A DNA stretch of 64,000 bases from Rhizophagus clarus (GCA_015698045.1 BLAL01000079.1:310001-374000), one strand, 5' to 3'; counted from the first letter of the stretch, positions 22,762 to 36,873 are shown. Notes: a model not told the origin generated them from the letters alone. Numbers and translations: made by a program.

Positions 22762-23236
22762 ATCGTTCGACTAAAAATTATAAATGAATTACAAATCACA
22801 ATATCATGTGAATTTTACGTGAATATCATATTTCGTTTTCGAGATATTTTTAAGTAAAACTTAACTATTATACTGTAGTTAACTTTTATTATTCTGATTA
22901 ATGATATTTAAAGAAAAATTTATTATTATTTTGATTTTTTTGTAAATAATTAATAAACATTTTAAAGTCCTTTTTTTTTTAAAAGTTTTACGTCTTATTT
23001 ATAAGTATTTCAATATACAGTATGGTTTTATTGTTATTTTATTTCGATCTATAATAGATATTTATTAGGGGGGATAAAACATTGTATCACCCGAGAATTG
23101 GATAAGCCACAATACTAACTAATATTTTTTGAACAATATGAATTTATTGCATTGTTATTATAGGGAGTGATTATTTCCCCTAATGTACAGTATATTAGAT
23201 GTTACTTATAACTAGAAGTTTATAGCTAGTTTTAAC
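22762..23236. other. Intergenic, no gene seen
   Basis: AT-rich promoter-side region of the minus-strand gene. No repeat or ORF of note. Confidence 0.45.
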
Positions 23237-24722
23237 CGGGGTGATATAACTCGGGTGATATCACCTGATTGATTTTTTATAATTTATTATTTCGATATAG
23301 GTGATTTGACCCGATTAATTTTTGCAGGTTTTTTTGTTTATTTTTTTTCCAGTTTCGCATCGAACAGTACTTTATTTCCATTATCTTCTGTTTTTCATTT
23401 TTTTTTCATCCTACTTCATTTTTTTTTCGTTCCTTTCACTCTCTCCATTTTTTTTTCGTCCCTTTTCACCCTCTTTTACTTGGTCAAAAGTATGCAGATA
23501 TATTCTTTTTTTTCTTCTTTCGTTTTCATTTTTCTTTCTTATTTCTAATTCCTTTTCTTTTCTTTTTAGGTCTTTAAAGCTCACGCCAAAAGTATGTTGT
23601 TTTTCATTCTTCCTTGTTTTCATTTTTCTTTCCAATTCTTATTTCTCTTTTCTTTTTAGGTCTTAATTTCTTCCAGTTTTACATTAAATTATGTTGCTTC
23701 CTTTTTTTTCCTCTTTCTATTCATTTCTTGTTTTTAATTCATTTCTTTTTTTAGGTCTTAGTTTTGCGAACAAGGTACGGCGTTTTTTTCTTCTCTAATC
23801 TTTTTTTTCAAATTTGTTTTCATATTTCAATTTACTAACTCTATTTTTTCTTCTTTTCATGGTTTGTCTTTTCGTTAATTTATTTCCCTTTTCTTTTCAT
23901 TTTCACTTTCTTTCTTTCTTTCCTTTTTATTTTCACTCCTTTTTCCTTTCATTCTTATGATCGTTTCGTTCTCATCATCATTTTGTCCTTATTATCGTTT
24001 CATTCTCATGATCATTTCATCCTCATCATTGTTTCACCTCATTATTGTTTTACCCTCATCATTGTTTCACCCTTATTATCATATCATCGTTTTATTCATA
24101 TCATCTTTTCGTTTGTCTTCTCTCTCCCCTCTCATTATCTTTTTATTTTCGTTTCTGTCCCTTTCAATTTGTCCCTATTTCCTTTTGTTTTCAATTCTAT
24201 ACTTTTTTATTTTCGCGTCCTTTTCCTTGTCTTTTCACTATCTTTCCTTTTTTTGCTATATTTTTCGTCCCTATCATTTTCTTTGTCTCCAATTATGCTT
24301 TACATCACCATTTCATCTCCCATTGTTTTTTTTGTTTCTAATGATTCTTTTTTATTATTTCCATTTTCTCTCTTTTTTTTATCATTATTGTTAGACTTCT
24401 TTTTTTATATCATTATTATCATTATTAGTTACATTAAAGATAAATAATTGTACTTTGATAAACAGTATTTGAATAAATAAAGTTATAGTTTAATATAATA
24501 AATTTTGTTATTTTTGTAATATCAGGTTAATTATTTAGCGGAAAATGTCAAATAAAAATTAAATTTTTTGCATAAGTGCGCAATATTGAAATTTACAATA
24601 AATTTTTAGCCAATTAAATTTCATAAATTAATTATGAGTGAAATCACCGGGTATACGTGTGAAATCACCTGATTTTGGTAAATTATTTATAGGTGAAATC
24701 ACCTGGGTGATTTCACCCGGGG
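23237..24722. mobile_element. Inverted-repeat element filled with pyrimidine-rich repeats
   Basis: The left end (CCGGGGTGATATAACTCGGG, then TGATATCACCTG) and the right end (GGTGATTTCACCCGGGG) form an imperfect inverted repeat built on GGTGAT(T/A)TCACC. Further GGTGATTT words lie at 23299 and 24645-24710. The interior (23320-24400) is C/T-rich, with TTTTCTTTTTAGGTCTT units and CCTCATCATTGTTTCAC units. The Phe/Ser-rich ORFs there are compositional. No clear target duplication, so boundaries are tentative. Confidence 0.5.
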
Positions 24723-25592
24723 AGCAAATTAGCAAGATTCTAACTAGAACGACGAACAAAAGAATATTTAATATACATTAATAGCCAATACATAAAATCT
24801 AGGATAGAAAATTACTTCGAAACATTATTCTGTGATACCTAAAAAAAAAATTCTGGCTAATTGGCTCAAAAGCCTAATTAATTTGCAAAAAATAATTTCC
24901 CGAAATTTGTTAGTAGTTTTCACTGGTTTTGACCACGAATTAATTAAAATTAATAATTTCCATTTTATTTATAAGTAAAATGGCGATTTATTATTACTAT
25001 GTGACATTGTGACATCCTGCAATAATATACTAAATATGTTACTAACTTTCGCAATCTTCTTAATCCTTAATAATGTAATTTAATTTTAATGAATCACCTT
25101 TAAATTTTCATAATTTAATAGAACATTAAATAATTAGTTAGTTTGAGGATGCTTATTCGTGAATTCAGTGTATACTCCACGAAATGTGATTTTAATTTTA
25201 CATATGGGAACGTAGAGTTAACTATTAGAAAGAAATATTCATATATCTTTAATATGTGTTATACTGATCATCTCTGTACAGCACTGTATACATAATAATG
25301 TAACATTTAATTGAAATAGTCATATGTTTAACGCACAATGACGTGACAATAAATGAACAAAAAAAAAAAAAACTTTTTTTAGTAACTTTAAATAAAAATT
25401 TATCTAACGTTAATTGGAATGATCATTCCATAATTGTGATCTGTCGATCGAATGTACATCATTACGCAAAAACAATACTCCAAAAATTAATAAAGTCGGA
25501 CACCACGAAAAAAAAAAAAAAAAAAAAAAAATTTCTCCTTTTAAATCTAGGGGGTCATTGATTATTTTTTTCGTTCAAAATTTTAATATCCA
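24723..25592. other. Intergenic, upstream of the kinase gene
   Basis: AT-rich with no supported gene. Contains a 22-nt A run (about 25509-25530) and an ORF at 25343-25561 that is mostly Lys runs. Confidence 0.45.
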
Positions 25593-28500
25593 ATGGAATT
25601 ACTTACAAAATTTTGTGTAGATTTTACAGATGGAAAGGAAATTATTAAGAAAAATTTTACAAATTGGACCAGTGGGAATGAAATACTTGATAATTTCATA
25701 CAAGAAAAACAATTAAACTATGAAGCAAAAAATAGGGAAACAGTATTCGAATGGATATCATATAGTGAACTTATTGATATTAAAGAAATAGGTGATAATT
25801 GTTTGACCACAGCAATATGGAAGAATGGTCCAATAAGTTGTTGTGGTGAATGGAGAAAAAGATCATATGAAAAAGTTGCATTGAGATTTTTATACAACAT
25901 GCAAAATATTACCGACGAATCTATGAATAAGGTATCATGTTTCTCTATTTAATTTAACTAGTGTATATTATTGTATTAATCTTTTTTATTTTTGTAGGTT
26001 AAATCATATATAAACAATTTAGACAAATATGATGTTATTTATGGAATATCTCAACATCCAGATACAAAAACATATATTTTTGTTTTATATGATGTTTATT
26101 CTATAAGATATTGTAATAAATGCTGTAATAGGCTTTTTTATCATTGGTGTAAACAATGTCAAATAGATCAAATAAAAAATAATTTTACAAATTGGACTAG
26201 TGGAAACTGTTTTTTGATAAACGTGAAATGAGATATATAAGAAAATCATATGAAGGAGTTGTATTAAAATTTTTATCTGACTTACAAGATATTACTGATG
26301 AAGTTTTAGATCAGGTATTCAAATTTTCTATAAATTTAGTTTAAATATTAATGTAATGTTAATACTTTTATATTTTGACAGTCATTACATAGGTTTTATA
26401 GACATACGAAGAAATTATTATGTAGTTATGGGATATCTCAACATCCAGACACAAAAGGTTACATTTTGGTTTTTAATGATTTATATTTTGATCATTATTG
26501 TGAGAAATGCGATAATAATTATGAACGTTTGGATGGGGATAAATGGTGGTGTAAACAATGTCAAATTGATCAAATAAAAAATAATTTTATAAATTGGACT
26601 AGTGGAAACGCAAAACTTGATGAAATCATTCAAAAAATACAAATAAAAGTTAATATTTATTGTCGTAATGTATTATTTGAATGGATACCATACAATAAAC
26701 TTATTGAAATCAAAGAAAGAGGAGATAATTGTTTGACTACAGCAATATGGAAGGATGGTCCACTGCATTATAATATTTATAAACAGAAATATATAAGAAA
26801 TTCGACATCTCAAAACGTTACATTAAGGTTTTTATATGATTCACAAAACATTACTGACGAATTTTTGAATAAGGTATTTAAACCTTTTATTATATAAATT
26901 TAATTTAAAATATTAGTGTAATGTTAATTTTTTGTATTTTGTTAGGTCGAGTCATACTTTTATGATCATAATTTGTATGGTGCGGGCAATTATGGAATAT
27001 CTCAGAATCCAGATACAAAAGTTTATATTTTGGTTTTTAATGAAATATATTTATTTGAATTTTGTGAAAAATGCGGTAATAAATACGAATCATCTCAATG
27101 GTGTAAACAATGTTTAATAGATCAATTAAAAAATAATTTTACAAATTGGACTAGTGGAAACGTAAAACTTGACAGTTTCATCCAAAATATGCAATTAAAA
27201 ATCAATAGCGATGATGATGTAATATTTGAATGGATACCATACAATGGATTTATTGAAATTGAAGAGATAAATGGATATTATGAATTTGCTATAGCAATAT
27301 GGAAGGATGGTCCACTACATTATAATATTCATAAAGAAGAACATAAAAGAAAATCATGTGATGGAGTTGTATTAAAATTTTTATATGACTTACAAGATGT
27401 TACTGATGAATTTTTAAATAAGGTATTTAAATTTTTATGAATTTATATTTAATATTTGAATTTAGATCAGATAAATACTAACAGAATATTTATTATATTT
27501 TAATAGGTTGAATCATATTTGAACAATAAAAAAGTCTATGGGTTATCTCAAAATCCAGATACAAAAGTTTATATTTTGGTTTTTAATGAAATATATTTTG
27601 CTGAAGATAATTGTGTAAAGTGTTATAATAAATATGACAATAGTGATTATTACTGCAAACCATGTCAAATTAGTTATTTTGAAAATAATTTTTCAAACTG
27701 GTCCAGTGGAAATGAGAATATTAATAAATTAATTCGAAAGAACCAATTAAAAATTAGTAATTACAGTGATACAGTATTTGAATGGATATCTTATAATAAG
27801 TTTACTAATATTAATGAAACAGAAAACAGCAGCTTTGATACAGCAATATGGAAGGATGGTCCATTACGTTACAGTAAATTAGACAAGTTATATAAGAGAA
27901 AATTAAATGAAAAAGTTTTATTAAAATATTTAAATAATTCAAATAATTCACAAGATATTATCAATAAGGTATGAACTTTTCTATGGATTTACTTTATCAT
28001 TAATATTACTTATTAATATAATGTTAACTTTATTTAAACAGTTAGTATATTCAATGGAAGGTAGTTATGGAATATCCCAAAATCCAAACACAAAAGATTT
28101 TATATTAGTTTTGCCACTTAAATATTATTGTGAAAATTGTGGCCAAAAATACAGTATTCAATTTGAAATAGATAGTAGAAGCTGTATATCATGCCAAACA
28201 AAACATGAAAATCCAAAAATTAGGAATTTAATTCAAAAAATTAAACTAAATATTGATTATAATACTGGATCTAATAATATCATATTTGAGTGGATCCCAT
28301 ATGATCAGTTTAATTACATTGAAAAAATAGGTAAGGGTGGCTTCTCTACAGTATATTCAGCAATATGGAAAGATGGTTTATTATATTATAATCAAGGATG
28401 GAAAAGAATACCAAATATAAAAGTTGCTTTAAAATGTTTACATAATTCACGTGATTCCCTTAATGAGTTTATAAGTGAGGTATGAATTTTATAAATATAC

Positions 28501-29421
28501 ATATTTAATAAAAGCATTTATATAGTATAATAACATTGATGCATTGTTTAATAGGTTGAAGCATATCCAAATCAAAAGATAGAAAATATTCTTAAAATAT
28601 ATGGAATATCTCAAAATCCAGATACAAAAGATTACATCATGGTTCTTGAGTATGCAAAAGGTGGAAGTTTCAATTATTATTTAAATAAAAATTATGAAAA
28701 TTTTGATTGGCTTAATGGATTAAAAGTATTATCTGATATTATTGAAGGTCTTAGTAAAATTCATCAAAAACAGATGGTTCATCGTGATTTTCATGTAGGA
28801 AATATATTATTTATGGATGATAATTATAATGTGTGTATTTCTGATATGGGGTTATGCAAAAAAATTGATGATCTTAATGAAACAAATATTTACGGTGTTA
28901 TGCCTTATGTGGCTCCTGAAGTGTTAAAAGGAAAGCTTTATACTCAAGCAGCAGATATATATGGCTTTGGTATGATTATGTACATTGTAGCATCTGGAAG
29001 ACAACCTTTTGCTGGTCGTGTTCATGATGAAGTTTTAGCAATAAACATATGTAATGGTATAAGACCTGAAATAAACGAAAAAATCACGCCCAAATGTTAT
29101 ATTGATTTAATGAAAAAATGTTGGGATTCAAATCCGTACAATAGACCAAATTCTATTGAAATGAAAGATATAATTAAATTATTTTATGATTCATTAAATC
29201 AAAATTTTAAAGAAAAAGGACAACAACACTATGAAATTGAAGAGCAATTTAAAAAAACACAAGAATTTAGAAAAGCAAATCTTTTATCAATCAAAAATGG
29301 CCTATCAATTACTCATAAACAAGCTATTTATTCTAGGTTACTTAATCCTTATACAAAAAATCTTTCAAAATGTAATGATATTAATAGCAATACTGTAGAA
29401 ATTACTGATTTTACAAAGTAA
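25593..29421 (+). CDS. TKL-like protein kinase with a tandem array of degenerate N-lobe exons
   Basis: Exons 25593-25931, 25998-26314, 26382-26873, 26946-27422, 27507-27968, 28042-28479 and 28555-29421. All except the second are whole codons with phase-0 boundaries. Exons 3-5 each encode YGISQ(N/H)PDTKxYILVF (kinase beta4-beta5), a CxxC...WCKQC zinc-ribbon-like segment, FTNWTSGN, FEWIPYN and AIWKDGPL, then a beta3/alphaC-like end (VxL(K/R)FLYDxQ(D/N)ITDEF). Their glycine loops are degraded. Exons 6-7 form a complete kinase: GKGGFSTV loop, VALK lysine, HRDFHVGNIL, DMG in place of DFG, APEVL, and a conserved Arg in NRPNS. Exon 2 has lost about 150 bp and is out of frame, but skipping it restores the frame (about 1,024 aa). 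The kinase core resembles the expanded TKL-like family of these fungi. A GTAAGT donor overlaps the stop (29418), so a further 3' exon is possible. Confidence 0.75.
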
Positions 29422-30472
29422 GTAGCATCCTTTCTTTTATTTTATTTTTATTTTATTTCTATTTATTTTTCTCATTTTTATTCTTTCATATTTTAGTTTA
29501 TTTTGATCATATTCCCCTATAAATAGTGGCTTATAAGTTTAAGGTAAAAAAAAAATGTATTAAACTTTATTGAAAAAGACAAATTATTTTTAATACAATA
29601 TAGTAAAACTATTTATTAAACTTTTAGCAAGCCCAATTTATCAATCAAAAGAAAAACCATTAAGATTTGATATCTTTTATTTCTATTAGTTCTTTTATAT
29701 TTTTTTTTTATATTTATTAGTTATATTATTTTTCTTATATTTTATTTTATATGAATAACCTTAGATTTTTCTGAATTCAGTTTGTATATGTTTGAGATTA
29801 ACTTAGTACTATATTAAACAATAAATAAACTCTTGTATAAAAACGAACTGTACAATTGTGTTTTAGTGTTTAGTGTGTTGTGTTTTTGCGTGTCTTGTTA
29901 ATAAAATTTTGTTTATAACTGTTGACTTCTTAGTCGACAAATCTGAGACGGACCTGTTAACAATATACATAAAAGAGCGGCTGATTTAAAGAACTAAAGT
30001 TGTATATATTAGTTTTATATAGATGAATTTTTTTTAGTATATATAATAAAATTTTATACAATTTTATATAATTTTAAGATATTTTAAGTAGCTGATGCAA
30101 AACATCTTAAGAACTAAAATCGTGACAGCAATAAAATTCATTTCATGTATAGCTTCGTAATGGTGTCATTATGGCATGATTGTATCATATCATATTTATC
30201 ACCTTTTATTAAAAGTTCATTGTGATTTTTGGAATTTTTTAATTTTTTGCAAATAATTGTTGCTTAGTAATGATTATCATGTTACTTGTTAATCTGCTGA
30301 TCATCCTTTATTTTATTATGTACGAAATCATTTTCCGGACAACCAATTGTAAATAGAAATTACATATTTATTATATTTATTGATTATTGATTTTATTTTA
30401 ATTTTTTACGCTATCAATTTTATCAAAAAAAAAAATTTGTATGGGGGACAAATTCACCATAAATTGTAAGTT
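29422..30472. other. Intergenic between the convergent kinase and channel genes
   Basis: AT-rich. If the kinase transcript is spliced at GTAAGT (29418), an acceptor at about 29628 (CTTTTAG|CAAGCC) would add a short open tail of about 14 codons. No other gene or repeat found. Confidence 0.4.
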
Positions 30473-33400
30473 CTAGTTTGTTTTCGATAACAATTCCATA
30501 ATACTTTCCATTTGTTCTTTAAGTTTATCCATTTGTTGTTTAAGATCATCATTTTGTTGCTTAAGTTCAACATTTTGTTTTGTAAGCTCTTCTTTTGTTT
30601 GTTCTATTCGTTTCTCTAGTTTATTATTTTGTTCTTCCTCATTATCTTGTTTTTCTTCATTACTTTGTTCTTTATCATTATCTTGTTCATTTTTATTATC
30701 TTGTTTTTTATTACCATTAGTAAGTACTACTATCTCTCTCAATTTCTCACTGATAAATGGAGGATAATTAAACACAGTCTGATTATTATCAATTGCATTA
30801 ATTAATTTACGAATCTCAGTAACAGGCATATCATAATAACTTAAAATAATTAAATATGTTAATAAAATGTATGTAAATAATATTAGCAGATTATATATAT
30901 ATGTATAATTAATACTTACATCCAATCTGGAAACCATTTCTTATTACGTTTCTGGTATGGTAACATATAAAATAATTCAATCTCCATAATAATCTTTAAA
31001 AATAAAGTATTAGTCAGTAAAACAATATTGAGATAATCATCAATATATAAAAAAAAGGGTACCTGCGCTTTTTGAAGTAAAAACTCTTCTTCTTTTTTAT
31101 AATCATCAATTGCCAAGTTGAGTAATCCAATAAATAAATTCATAAGATAGATTACTGTGAAAAATGTAAAGGTAACCAATAAAATGGTCATAACAGAATG
31201 TTCACGATACGTAAATGATGATACAGACCCAGAATCACCTATAATTATTATCATAAAAATTATTAAAATATCTTTTTTTTTCTCTTTTAAAAAAAAAAAA
31301 AAAAAAAAAACTGGAAATATTATTACCTGTGAGAAGGTTATATACTGCTAAAAGGGAAGTGGGGAACCAATTAAACAAATTCGTATTTGAATCAGGATCT
31401 TGAATCATTGTTGTAGCATTACTTATAGAACCATCTGGATTAACAAAATCATATTTAGTTGCAACATTCCGTGGATCATTATCATCATTAATACTAGTTG
31501 ATCTTAGAACAATAAAAAACGCTTGAGCATATCCAAGTACTATAAAAAATAAGACTACCAAAAATGGATAAACTGTTTTGGCAACACCCAATATTATGGC
31601 AAAATAAATTCCATAAGATTTAAATACTCTAAAAAACAACAAAAATTTAAAACTCAACAATATAATAGATATCGCCGTAAGCCAAAGTGGTTGGCTTTTA
31701 TTAATAAGCCAAAAAATGGATGCTATAATGGGTAAAAGATATGCCCCTACATCTATTGATGATTAAATAAAGTTAATTTTGTTCAAATGCAAAGCAATTA
31801 AATAAGGTTACTTACCAAATAAATTCCATATATCATTAAAATAAATTTTATAATCCCATAAGCAATGTCGGATTTCAAAAATTAAAAATAATGAGCCAAA
31901 TATAATGGAAATTATAAAAAGTAATTCAAAATAAAAATCAGGGATAGATTTTTGTTCTAAAGTTGAAGCTAATGAATAGCAAACATAAAAAATTGCATAG
32001 AATAACCAGCTCAAATAATAGTAAACTCTTCCAAAAGTTTTCCACTTAAAATCTATAATTGCTGCAAAATTCCACCAATTATAAAGATGATTACTATCTA
32101 TATTACAAAATAGAATAGATTTTGGCTTATATAAAAATTCGTTCCAAGGATTATCATTTTTTCCTGGTATCATCATTATTTTTTTTAGTATTGTGATGAT
32201 TTTTGATTGGTTATCATGATTATCTTCAATCTCATCTTTGTATACACATATTCGAGGAAAAGGAACGACGAAACTGACTGTTTGGATTTCTTCCTCTATC
32301 TTTAAATGTTGAAATAACCTTTTATATAATGCTGAAATAGACTTAAAAACGTTTTTATCCATATTTGATTCTTTAATGTAAATATTTGTGTACGAATGAA
32401 GTGAGGTATTTTTTGAATTTCTAATGCCATTACAAAAAGGAGATAATATAATGGAAGTATATGAGATATATTTGATTATGAAATCAGGATAACGATGACA
32501 CAATTCTGATAAGTTTAAACTAATAGAAGTCATGTAATTTTCGGAATAATCTTGAATTGATTCGATAGTTCTATTAATGATCTGTAGAACAACATCATGG
32601 TATTTTTCATTAATTGCTGTTCCTAACGTTTCAATTCCAAATTTTGACGATACATCTATAATAATCTGTCGAACAACATCATGGTATTTTTCTTTAATTG
32701 CTACTTCTAACATTTCAATTGCAAATTTTGATGATTTTGACGATAATTTTGTAATAATCTGTCGAGCAATATCAGTTTCTTTTTCTTTAATTGCTATTTC
32801 TAACATTTCAATTCCAAACTTTGATGATGCTAAATTATCATTTATAATATCTTCGGCTATTTCATTTTTAGTCACCACCATTGTAGGTTTTGTAAAACTT
32901 GGTAATGGTATTATTGAATGTTTTGAATCACCAAATTCATTTTCTAAAATTTTTCCAATAAGTGGCTTGTAGTGTTCATTAGTAAAATCAATATCATAAG
33001 CATTATTGTCGAATTTTCTATAAATATCTTCCCATTCACTATTATACCAAAAGTATCGACGTCTAAACCCATCTTCATTTATTGTATAAATATCGATTCC
33101 ACCCATATTAATTAGTACCAAATCCTGGTTATTTAAAAATTTACATGAGAGTATATGAGGAATACTATACCACCGTATATCAGAACCATTGTTTTCAAGA
33201 TATAAAATCCCACTACAAGTTACATAAGGATCATGAGACTCAGTACAAGTACGAAGAACAAGTTTACAAAGACCTATATTTTTAATATCAACCTCATCCT
33301 TTATCACACTATATTCAGGTAATACAACCTTTTCGATGTTTACTTTGTCAATGATTTCATTTAACATACTTCGTATAATTTTAAAAGTAGATAATGTATA

Positions 33401-34653
33401 AATACTATTTTTATTTATAATATCTAATCCATCTGTGACACAAATATTATTATTATCGTCAATGAAAATTTTTCTGTTTAATTTAGTTATCATATTTGTT
33501 TCATAATTAAAATCATCGGAAATATTAATATCATCATAAGCTTGATAAGGATCTACAAGTTTACAATCATCTGAAGATAAAATGACTAATCTTTCAGAAT
33601 TATCATTCAAAGTTATGAATTCGAATGTACTATTGTTCACATCACCTGTGAATAAATTATAATCAGTAAATTATAATCAGAATATATATGAACATATTAA
33701 AAAATACTTAAAAGTAATGCTCACAATAATGTTTTGAAATCAACATTCCATTTTCCATTGAAAATATGCAAATATAACCCTGTGTTCTTATCGCAAATAA
33801 CGTTTGATCTTTATTCATTATTACTAACCCACTCCATGCAAACCCTATATCTGTAGTGTATTGTCTTTCTAAATCCATTGTGAATAAATCAAATTGAAGT
33901 ATTAACACTTTACGAGTTTCGACAAATAGAAATAACTTTGTTCGACATATAGTGCAAGACAAATGAGTAATTTGATCATATAAACTTTCGGGAATTTCCA
34001 TATCATTAATTTGAGAATATTTCCAAGAATCCATATTTTTTGATTTATCTCTTGAACAGTATTTGTAAATTTTGCGATCACTTAGTGATACTCGAATTAA
34101 ATCACCATTAGGAAGTAATCCACAAACATCATTAAGAAATCCCCACTCATTTTCAGGATTAATGGGATATTCTAGTTTAAGAGGTCGTTTATCATTTAGA
34201 TCAAAAGGCCCTACATTTACAATATAAACTATTAAAATTGGATTACTATTATTTTGAATCAAAATAAATACAGTACCTACAACGCTCATCCCAAAGAAAG
34301 ATTTTTCTATTTAGTTGTAAAAAACCATCGAAGAAAATTTTGTATTGTTCATCAACCTTAAAATAAACATCGGGATCGGGTTGTTGTGGTCCATTCATTT
34401 CAATGTTAACTGACCATCCAAGGATTGATTGATCTTTTTCACTATAAGTAACGACATAATCATCTGAACCATATTCTTTATTGTAAGTAGTATCATTCAT
34501 GTATTGAGAAACAAAAATTCGACAAATTGATTCCCTATGCTTTTCAGTTTTAACAAAAATATCATCCTTCGGATTTTCATCTGGAATTTTTATTGCTAAA
34601 GTATTATTTTGAGGTTCGACTTCTATTTCATCCATATTACGTGAATATACCAA
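30473..34653 (-). CDS. WD40-like plus six-TM (TRP/polycystin-like) ion channel, copy A, about 1,243 aa
   Basis: Seven minus-strand exons: 34635 (or 34653)-34281, 34228-33725, 33645-31816, 31752-31327, 31238-31063, 30993-30920, 30839-30473. Phases agree throughout (1,1,1,1,0,2). The N-terminal ~450 residues look beta-propeller-like (DQSILGWSV, MENGMLISKHY). Three helical repeats of about 30 residues follow (KFGIEMLEIAIKEK, KFAIEMLEVAIKEK, KFGIETLGTAINEK). The C-terminal third has hydrophobic segments S1-S6, a pore-like FPTSLLAVYNLLTGDSG, and S6 VIYLMNLFIGLLNLAIDDY, typical of the TRP/polycystin ion_trans superfamily. The tail is a Gln/Asn/Lys/Glu coiled coil. It probably conducts cations in a fungal membrane; gating and ion are unknown. 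Start 34635 (MDEIEV) is preferred, with 34653 possible. Confidence 0.85.
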
Positions 34654-36873
34654 AAAAAAAAAAAAAAAAATTTTTTTTTTGTCGCGTCTTTTATAAATGA
34701 ACTGACGAATTTATAAAATTTATTTTATTAAAATCTTATCCATTTATATTAAGCATAATAAAATATGAACGATAAACAAATTAATTCTTTGACAATAAAG
34801 GTAACTTATTTAATTGGACAAAAAAAGTAAAAATTGAATTTTATCTTGCGTAATGCATACGTATGTTTGGTACGAAACTTTGCGTCAGAGAACGAAAAAA
34901 TTTTTTCTGTGTGTTGTCTTTATTTTTGATTGTACAGGATAAAATAGGGAATTAAAACTATACGAATTCAATATTATTCATTGTAAAAATCTGTTTTGGA
35001 AAAATTTAATGTTTCGAGCGAAACTATTTTTCGATTGGCCTTTTTTAGGATTAGATTTCGGCTATTCCAAAATTGGTAAAATCTGGCGAAATTTGCCCAA
35101 ACTTCCAAAATTGGAGAAACTGGGCGAAACTTAAGTAACCTGAAATGTATTAAATTTTTAATGTAAATTTTAAATATATCCCTTAACCGTTTTCCATTAA
35201 AAATTTATAAATTAGTTTGTACTTACATTGTTACTGAGCGTTTATGACTTCATCTTTACGTCTTCGTAGTATGGGTTAACGTTTAAGGGATTAAGTAAAA
35301 AATAAAATAAAACGCAACTTTAATTTGAAAAACCATTAATATTTCTTGTCCAACATAATTTTATTGGTTGAGAAGGTCAAGTAACGTGGAGGAACAAGTA
35401 ATTTTTTTTCGACGCTCTTGGAACCGCAGCTGATCATGTGACCGATGATAGACCTGCGCTTTAAAATTTCATTGGATGCCGATCATGCTACAGAGTAGTT
35501 TACTTTGATTTTTGCCTAGCGATTTTCTTGTATTCTCGATTATGTTATGCGTTGTACTGTCGTTATACTTAAATAAATAAATCATGCTACAGCCGTCTAA
35601 GCCCACTATTTTCACTATTTTCACTATATTTAATATATTTGATATTTTTGATATATTCGAATTTATTCTATGAGTTGCCGTCGTTTTTGATTGCTCGCTG
35701 CACAACTACTACTATATCCCGATTATATACCCGCAACATTTTACTTTTGTTATCATTAGTTGCCTCTAAATAAACTACTACATCATGAAGGAGACTTACA
35801 CAATCTTTGTTTTATACTAGACATCAATTATTAATCGATATGTTGTATCATAGTTAAAAAATTTCGTTATAAATATTGTGTATGTATTTGCCATACCATA
35901 GAAAAATGATGAGACTTGTTATAACCACGAACGTAAAGAGATCGATCTAATATTTTTATTGCAAGATAACTAAAAAAGATACAATAACAATTGTATTTTT
36001 TATTGCGAAAACTAGACACTTTTTTTTTTGACTGGAAAATCTAGGTAAAATACTTCTGATATATTAAAAATGAACGCTATCTCTATTGTACTGCTGCGTA
36101 CTTGTGTTGAGGAATTTTCTTCTTTAGAGTTTCGAAGAGTACACAGAATGTATAACATAACATACTAGTCACGAGTTCATTTCCTCCAGATGAACGAAGC
36201 GAATCCTTGAATTCCAATTTTTCCACATATGATTGACGAATTTTCTCTTAACTGTTGGTTATTTAAGACCATCAATTTATTAACTCAAACTATTAATAAA
36301 TAATAATATCATATGATTAATAACTCATATTTACCTATCTTATGAATTTTTCTTCGAAACAACGCTTTCAATAAATGCTATTAGTCAATAGAAGACTAAT
36401 TAAATAGAATATGATCCGAACCCCTATTTCGTTATCATAAGATATACTAGTTACTATGCTTCTTCTTTATTATTACCAATAAAGATGGCATTATCGTAGA
36501 GCTATTTTCTAAAATACCAAGATCCTTATCGTCAATCTCTTCGTCTATCACCATATATGTGATTATAGCGTCCAGCTACTCAACGGACTAATATTCTAAA
36601 TTATTTTTGTTATCAGATAATACATTATTCTATTATATGTTCAATAATTTTTTCGAATAACTACCTTCTACGCACAAATATTTTCACTAATATTCATTTC
36701 AGTCTATCGGAAATCTTTGATTCTGATTTCTTTCTGAAAACACCTTTTCATTTTATTTTTTCTTTTTACTTTCGATTGAGGATAATGCAGAAGTTATAAT
36801 ATAAGCGTCTAAGTCTTGGATGAATCTTGAAAGATTCTTCTTAAATCTACGAAAAACAAAAAAAAAAAATGAA
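34654..36873. other. Intergenic, channel A upstream region
   Basis: No supported gene. A poly-A/poly-T pair (34650-34680) sits just upstream of the channel start. 34990-35140 contains repeated CCAAAATTGG / GGCGAAA(C/T)TT words. The 78-residue ORF at 35469-35705 has an internal VKIVKIV repeat and no motif. The remainder (35750-36870) is AT-rich with no repeat or ORF of note. Confidence 0.45.

Noticed and set aside
23306-24447. Phe/Ser-rich ORFs of 80-154 aa
   Set aside because: Same compositional artefact inside a C/T-rich repeat element.
26160-26225. Intron hidden inside kinase-array exon 2
   Set aside because: There is no GT donor where homology breaks off (after the TSGN-encoding stretch), so a deletion explains the lost frame better.
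32577-32972. Plus-strand 131-aa ORF
   Set aside because: Antisense shadow of the triplicated helical unit in channel copy A.
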